A stretch of 64,000 nt of DNA, from assembly GCF_038051945.1 (NCBI RefSeq), contig NZ_CP150302.1, positions 5,394,001 to 5,458,000 of the forward strand, written 5' to 3'. This DNA is from Paenibacillus sp. FSL H3-0469 (GTDB taxonomy: Bacteria > Bacillota > Bacilli > Paenibacillales > Paenibacillaceae). Below the pieces are notes generated by a model. The model searched no databases, was not told the origin of the DNA, and worked only from the letters and a program-made list of their open reading frames with translations. Position numbers and translations under genes: made by a program. Positions 60,582-64,000 of this stretch are shown in pieces. The stretch's first letter is position 1; every line of letters begins with the position of its first letter.

Positions 60582-61961
60582 TTGGAATCCAAAGAGTTAA
60601 CCAGAGGACTTAAGCCGCGGCATATCGAGCTGATCGCACTGGGCGGCACGATTGGCGTGGGATTATTCATGGGCTCGGCAAGTACGATTAAGTGGGCGGG
60701 GCCTTCCGTGCTGCTTGCGTATCTTTTGGCAGGAATCATTATGTTTTTTGTGATGCGGATTATGGGGGAGATGCTGGTGATGGAGCCGGTGACCGGTTCT
60801 TTTGCCACGTTTGCCCACAAATATATCAGCCCGCTGGCCGGCTTCCTGACCGCCTGGAGCTATTGGTTCCTGTGGGTGACAGTCGGAATGGCGGAGGTTA
60901 CGGCAATTGGTATCTATGTCGGGTACTGGTTCCCGGATATCCCGCAGTGGATTCCGGCGCTGATCGGGGTGGGCATCATTGCGGCAGCCAATCTGGCGGC
61001 GGTGAAGCTGTACGGGGAGTTTGAATTCTGGTTTGCGATGATCAAGGTGGTTGCCATTGTTGTGATGCTGGTGATCGGCACCGGGGTGATTTTTTTCGGT
61101 CTCGGGAATGGCGGGCAGCCGCTAGGTCTGTCCAATCTGTATAGCCATGGCGGTTTTTTTGCCGGAGGATTGAAGGGATTTCTGTTCGCGCTCTGCATTG
61201 TCACGGCGGCCTATCAGGGGATTGAACTGGTGGGGATTACGGCAGGGGAAGCCGAGAATCCGAAGCAAACGCTGCGCAAAGCGATCAAGAATATCATCTG
61301 GCGCATTCTGATTTTCTACGTGGGGGCCATCTTCATCATTGTGACCATCTATCCGTGGAATGAGATCGGCGAGATCGGCAGTCCGTTCGTGTTGACCTTC
61401 GCCAAGGTGGGGATTGTCGCTGCGGCTGGCATTATCAACTTCGTGGTGCTGACAGCGGCGATGTCGGGCTGCAACAGCGGAATCTACAGTGCGGGAAGAA
61501 TGCTCTACACGCTGGCCCAGAACGGACAGGCTCCGAAGTTCTTCGGCAGAGTCTCTGCCAGCGGAGTGCCCCGGAACAGCATTATTACCACGATCTCCCT
61601 GCTGCTGGTAGGCGTATTGTTAAACTATCTGATGCCGGACTCCAAGCTGTTTCTCTATATTTACAGTGCCAGCGTGCTTCCGGGAATGATTCCGTGGTTC
61701 GCCCTGGCCTTCAGCCAGTTCAGATTCAGAGAGCGATGGGCAGGCGAGATGGCAGTCCATCCGTTCAAGTCCCGCTTTTTCCCGGTCAGTAACTACATTA
61801 TCATTATCTTCCTGTCGCTGGTCATCATCGGCATGTGGTTCAACCCGGATACCCATCTGTCGCTGATCGTCGGCGCGTCGTTCCTGGCTGTTGTTGTGGC
61901 GGGGTACTATGCGTTTGGGATCGGCAGACGCCGGATGCCCGGGGATGGGGAGGAAGTGTAG
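60582..61961 (+). CDS. APC-family amino acid permease
   Basis: 459 residues. Start TTG 60582 is 7 nt after GAGGAGGAG and gives MESKELTRGLKPRHIELIAL, matching the family N-terminus. ATGs upstream encode non-conserved residues. Twelve membrane helices are expected. GGTIGVGLFMGSAS is the helix-1 substrate motif, and IELVGITAGEAENPKQTLRKAI is the consensus after helix 6. It resembles YbxG/AapA/ProY-type proton symporters. The substrate is not predictable. GTACA words repeated at 60538-60563 precede the start. Confidence 0.9.
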   Translation: MESKELTRGLKPRHIELIALGGTIGVGLFMGSASTIKWAGPSVLLAYLLAGIIMFFVMRIMGEMLVMEPVTGSFATFAHKYISPLAGFLTAWSYWFLWVTVGMAEVTAIGIYVGYWFPDIPQWIPALIGVGIIAAANLAAVKLYGEFEFWFAMIKVVAIVVMLVIGTGVIFFGLGNGGQPLGLSNLYSHGGFFAGGLKGFLFALCIVTAAYQGIELVGITAGEAENPKQTLRKAIKNIIWRILIFYVGAIFIIVTIYPWNEIGEIGSPFVLTFAKVGIVAAAGIINFVVLTAAMSGCNSGIYSAGRMLYTLAQNGQAPKFFGRVSASGVPRNSIITTISLLLVGVLLNYLMPDSKLFLYIYSASVLPGMIPWFALAFSQFRFRERWAGEMAVHPFKSRFFPVSNYIIIIFLSLVIIGMWFNPDTHLSLIVGASFLAVVVAGYYAFGIGRRRMPGDGEEV

Positions 61962-62009
61962 GGTTGTTGCGGAAGGGTGGCAGGCAAGCGGCCGCAGCTA
62001 TCTAACATA

Positions 62010-62197
62010 ACAACAAGTGGAAAAACGTCATCTAATTATAACAAAATCGTTGTTTGGCGAATTGTAGTTGGAAATTATACACCTAATCCAGCCGGATATA
62101 GGTAACATCGCAGATATGGGCAGAGTTAAGTGTCATAAATCCAACTAATTTCCGTCACACGGGAGATCGCTGGTTAACAAGTGCCTGAAATCCAACT
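62010..62197. repeat. intergenic array D (~51-bp period, CTAAT/TTGGA units)
   Basis: CTAAT occurs at 62032 and 62083 (51 bp apart), CTAAT at 62145 and CTAAA at 62196 (51 bp apart), with an 11-bp shift between pairs. Units carry (T)GGAAA or ATCCAAC blocks. It lies between convergent genes. Confidence 0.6.
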
Positions 62198-62236
62198 AAA
62201 AGGCTTCCGAAGCAATTACGCTCCGGAGGCCTTTTG
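62198..62236. terminator. terminator for the DUF4003 gene (minus strand)
   Basis: AAAAGGC.TCCG.AGC pairs with GCT.CGGA.GCCTTTT around AATTAC, 12 nt past the minus-strand stop. It is symmetrical enough to work both ways. Confidence 0.75.
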
Positions 62237-62247
62237 CATGTCACTTC

Positions 62248-63231
62248 CTAAGAAGAAGCTGCCGCAGCAGCAGAGGCTGCAGCTACAGCAATCGCTGTCT
62301 GCTGGGCAATGATGATGTTGGTCAGGCTGGTAGATAGGGTAGATTCAATAATACCGTTTCTCACATCGACTATATATTGATAGGAGACGAGTGCGGCAGA
62401 CAGCAGGAGCAGCTCCTGCTTGTTGATGGACCAGCCGCCGAAGCCCTTTTGCGGGCGCAGAAATTCATAGGTGTCTGAGACATCGCTTACCAGTTGCTGC
62501 TGTTCGTATGGGATCAGGGACAGGATGCCAAGGGACGAGAGCGTATACTCCTTATCCAGCCGGATATCCCTTGCCCGGAACGCCTCGCGCAGGCTAAGCA
62601 CCCGGCTTGTGAGATCCTCTCCGCCTAGCACCAGCACCTGTGTCAGCGCCTGAACACTATTGCCGGAGAAGAATTCGGGCTTAAGCGTAGCATAGAGCTG
62701 CTCCAGCTGCTCCAGCCCTTGCTCTACAGGGATATCGGAGAGTCCGAGCATGGCAGCGAAGATATAGTCATCCCGCCCGGTGAGGAAACGGTGCTTCGAC
62801 CGCATCCCCTCGTAGAAGGCTTGGGTGCGGTCTATGGCTGCGGCATATTGATCGTACGGGGTATGGGCAGCGATCTGATAGGCGGCAATGACCAGGTAGT
62901 CGGAGGCCCGGAATTTGCGTTCCTTGAGCAGGTCATATACAGCCAGCGTAGCTGCAAGCTGCTGTTCCGGCTGGGGGGACAGGGAGAGCAGCGCAGCAAT
63001 ACAGATGGCAGAGGTTCCCCGGAAGGACGAGAAGCCCCGGGTGTTATCCTTGACCATCTCATGATACATGCGGATTGCCTGCACATTGGCGGTCTTGTCC
63101 TCCACGGCGTAGAGCAAGGCTGCCAGCCGGTTCACAGAGGCATTTTGCCAGGGGAATTCCTGTTTAATCTGCTGGGCGTTGGTTACGAATAATTCAAGTC
63201 TGGCTATGTACGATTGCTTCATCTCATGCAC
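62248..63231 (-). CDS. DUF4003 family protein
   Basis: 327 residues. YDLLKERKFRASDYLVIAAYQIA, MRSKHRFLTGRDDYIFAAML and KGFGGWSINKQELLLLSAALVSYQYI are DUF4003 blocks, a helical cytosolic family of Bacillota with no known function. The C-terminus is a short Ala-rich tail (IAVAAASAAAAASS). The ATG has a weak AGAGGTG site upstream. It appears monocistronic. Confidence 0.85.
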   Translation of the reverse strand: MHEMKQSYIARLELFVTNAQQIKQEFPWQNASVNRLAALLYAVEDKTANVQAIRMYHEMVKDNTRGFSSFRGTSAICIAALLSLSPQPEQQLAATLAVYDLLKERKFRASDYLVIAAYQIAAHTPYDQYAAAIDRTQAFYEGMRSKHRFLTGRDDYIFAAMLGLSDIPVEQGLEQLEQLYATLKPEFFSGNSVQALTQVLVLGGEDLTSRVLSLREAFRARDIRLDKEYTLSSLGILSLIPYEQQQLVSDVSDTYEFLRPQKGFGGWSINKQELLLLSAALVSYQYIVDVRNGIIESTLSTSLTNIIIAQQTAIAVAAASAAAAASS

Positions 63232-63393
63232 CTCTCATCTAGTGGTAGGGAATCTGGGTATATTCTACTATAAAAACCAAAACGATGAAATTGAAACTCT
63301 TCCATTAGACTTGCCCCCAAACCTATGAGAGCGTATTCTTGAATAAAGTATACTAGAATGATGGATATTTATTCCGGAAAGAGAGGCACGAGA

Positions 63394-64000
63394 ATGATCA
63401 GAGCATCTGAAGATAATGAATATTATGAGCTGTCCAGTCCCACCATTCTCCCCAAGGCTTCGGGGTTCCTGTGGAATGAGCAGATGATGATTCATATGAA
63501 CTGCCGGGGATATGCGGTAGCCCAGTTTATGCAGCCCGAGCCTGCGAAGTATTCCTATGCGCCGAATCTGGAGGCCAAGACGTTCATGCAGCCGGAGCAG
63601 CCTTATTATGCCCACCACCCCGGACGCTTCGTCTATGTTAAGGATGAGGAGAACGGGGAGCTGTTCTCTGCCCCTTATGAGCCTGTCCGCAACCCTCCGG
63701 ATCATTACACTTTTGCGGTAGGTAAACATAATATTGTATGGACCATCGAGAAGAACGGGATCGCTATAGAGATGACGTTAAGCCTGCCTAAAGATGACCC
63801 GATGGAGCTGTGGCGGGTGAAGGTGACCAATCTGTCCGACGCTCCCCGCAAGATCAGCATCTATCCCTACTTCACCATCGGCTACATGTCATGGATGAAT
63901 CAGTCGGGCGAGTATAAGGAAGCTTTGCAGGGAATCGTGGCTACAGCGGTCACGCCTTATCAGAAATATCAGGATTATGCCAAAATCAAGCATCTGAAGG
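63394..64000 (+). CDS. GH94-like carbohydrate phosphorylase, N-terminal part (cut by window edge)
   Basis: At least 202 residues from ATG 63394 (IRASEDNEYYELSSPTILPK), with GAGAGGC upstream; no stop before the window end. It has an N-terminal beta-sandwich typical of glycosyltransferase-36/GH94 enzymes (cellobiose and related phosphorylases): FVYVKDEENGELFSAPYEPV, HNIVWTIEKNGIAIEMTLSL and ELWRVKVTNLSDAPRKISIY. The catalytic domain lies outside. No signal peptide is present, so action on imported disaccharides is likely. The exact subfamily cannot be told. Confidence 0.7.
   Translation, partial: MIRASEDNEYYELSSPTILPKASGFLWNEQMMIHMNCRGYAVAQFMQPEPAKYSYAPNLEAKTFMQPEQPYYAHHPGRFVYVKDEENGELFSAPYEPVRNPPDHYTFAVGKHNIVWTIEKNGIAIEMTLSLPKDDPMELWRVKVTNLSDAPRKISIYPYFTIGYMSWMNQSGEYKEALQGIVATAVTPYQKYQDYAKIKHLK

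Noticed and set aside
63268..63729. Minus-strand 153-residue gene at the right end
   Set aside because: It is the complement of the GH94-like gene start, rich in Arg and Ile in a shadow-frame pattern, without a ribosome binding site.

Overview
The window looks like chromosomal DNA of a Paenibacillus-like Bacillota. This rests on the strong AGGAGG-type ribosome binding sites, the SLH-domain surface protein, 'stalk'-domain secreted proteins, DUF4317, DUF4003 and DUF4304 proteins, a GH11 xylanase with a textbook cre site, Fur-boxed siderophore genes and a Btr-like AraC/binding-protein fusion. No rRNA or functional tRNA gene was found, and nothing indicates a prophage or plasmid. About 60 genes are called. 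The left edge holds at most a gene tail, and the right edge cuts a GH94-like gene.

Layout: 0-5 kb has a stalk protein, a NADAR protein, and a holin-like type I toxin locus split by a 2.55-kb group II intron, plus a second orphan antitoxin-like RNA. 4.84-6.5 kb has a candidate ~500-nt structured RNA with a tRNA-like cloverleaf, followed by a slipin gene. 6.5-11.4 kb has a two-component system, a frameshifted ccdA and a secreted thioredoxin-MsrA-MsrB fusion, next to a secreted methionine-rich repeat protein. I read this as an extracytoplasmic methionine oxidation and repair system. 11.5-12.7 kb has a MetE-like enzyme. 13-17 kb is Fur-regulated siderophore uptake. 17-21 kb has an XRE regulator and an ABC exporter pair. 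21-28 kb has a diguanylate cyclase, a kinase-like protein, a lipoprotein, DUF4317, two DUF4304 paralogues and an L7/L12-tailed membrane protein. 28.7-35 kb is a 2103-residue S-layer-type protein with six ~156-residue repeats.

35-41 kb has a Nudix hydrolase, then an AraC regulator divergent from a GH105 + GH112 pair (probably rhamnogalacturonan fragments), then a toxin-antitoxin locus whose toxin has lost its 5' end. 41-46 kb has YaaA, an 1127-residue HEAT-type solenoid protein, a GNAT and a membrane protein. 46-50.4 kb has a ROK regulator, a polyol dehydrogenase and a GH11 xylanase. 50.5-56.3 kb has an FGE-like lipoprotein, a GT-C glycosyltransferase, a small lipoprotein, ClbS-like, histidine phosphatase, AraC-GyrI and GNAT genes. 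56.8-62 kb has a heterodimeric ABC exporter and an amino acid permease, and 62-64 kb has DUF4003 and the GH94-like start.

Two features cut across the whole window. Many genes use starts well inside the longest open frame, and I chose starts by ribosome binding site. Also, five or six intergenic stretches carry short tandem arrays of about four units with a period of 51 (to 52) bp. Their sequences fall into several unrelated families, and most lie just downstream of a transcription terminator. One of them coincides with the break in the toxin gene.
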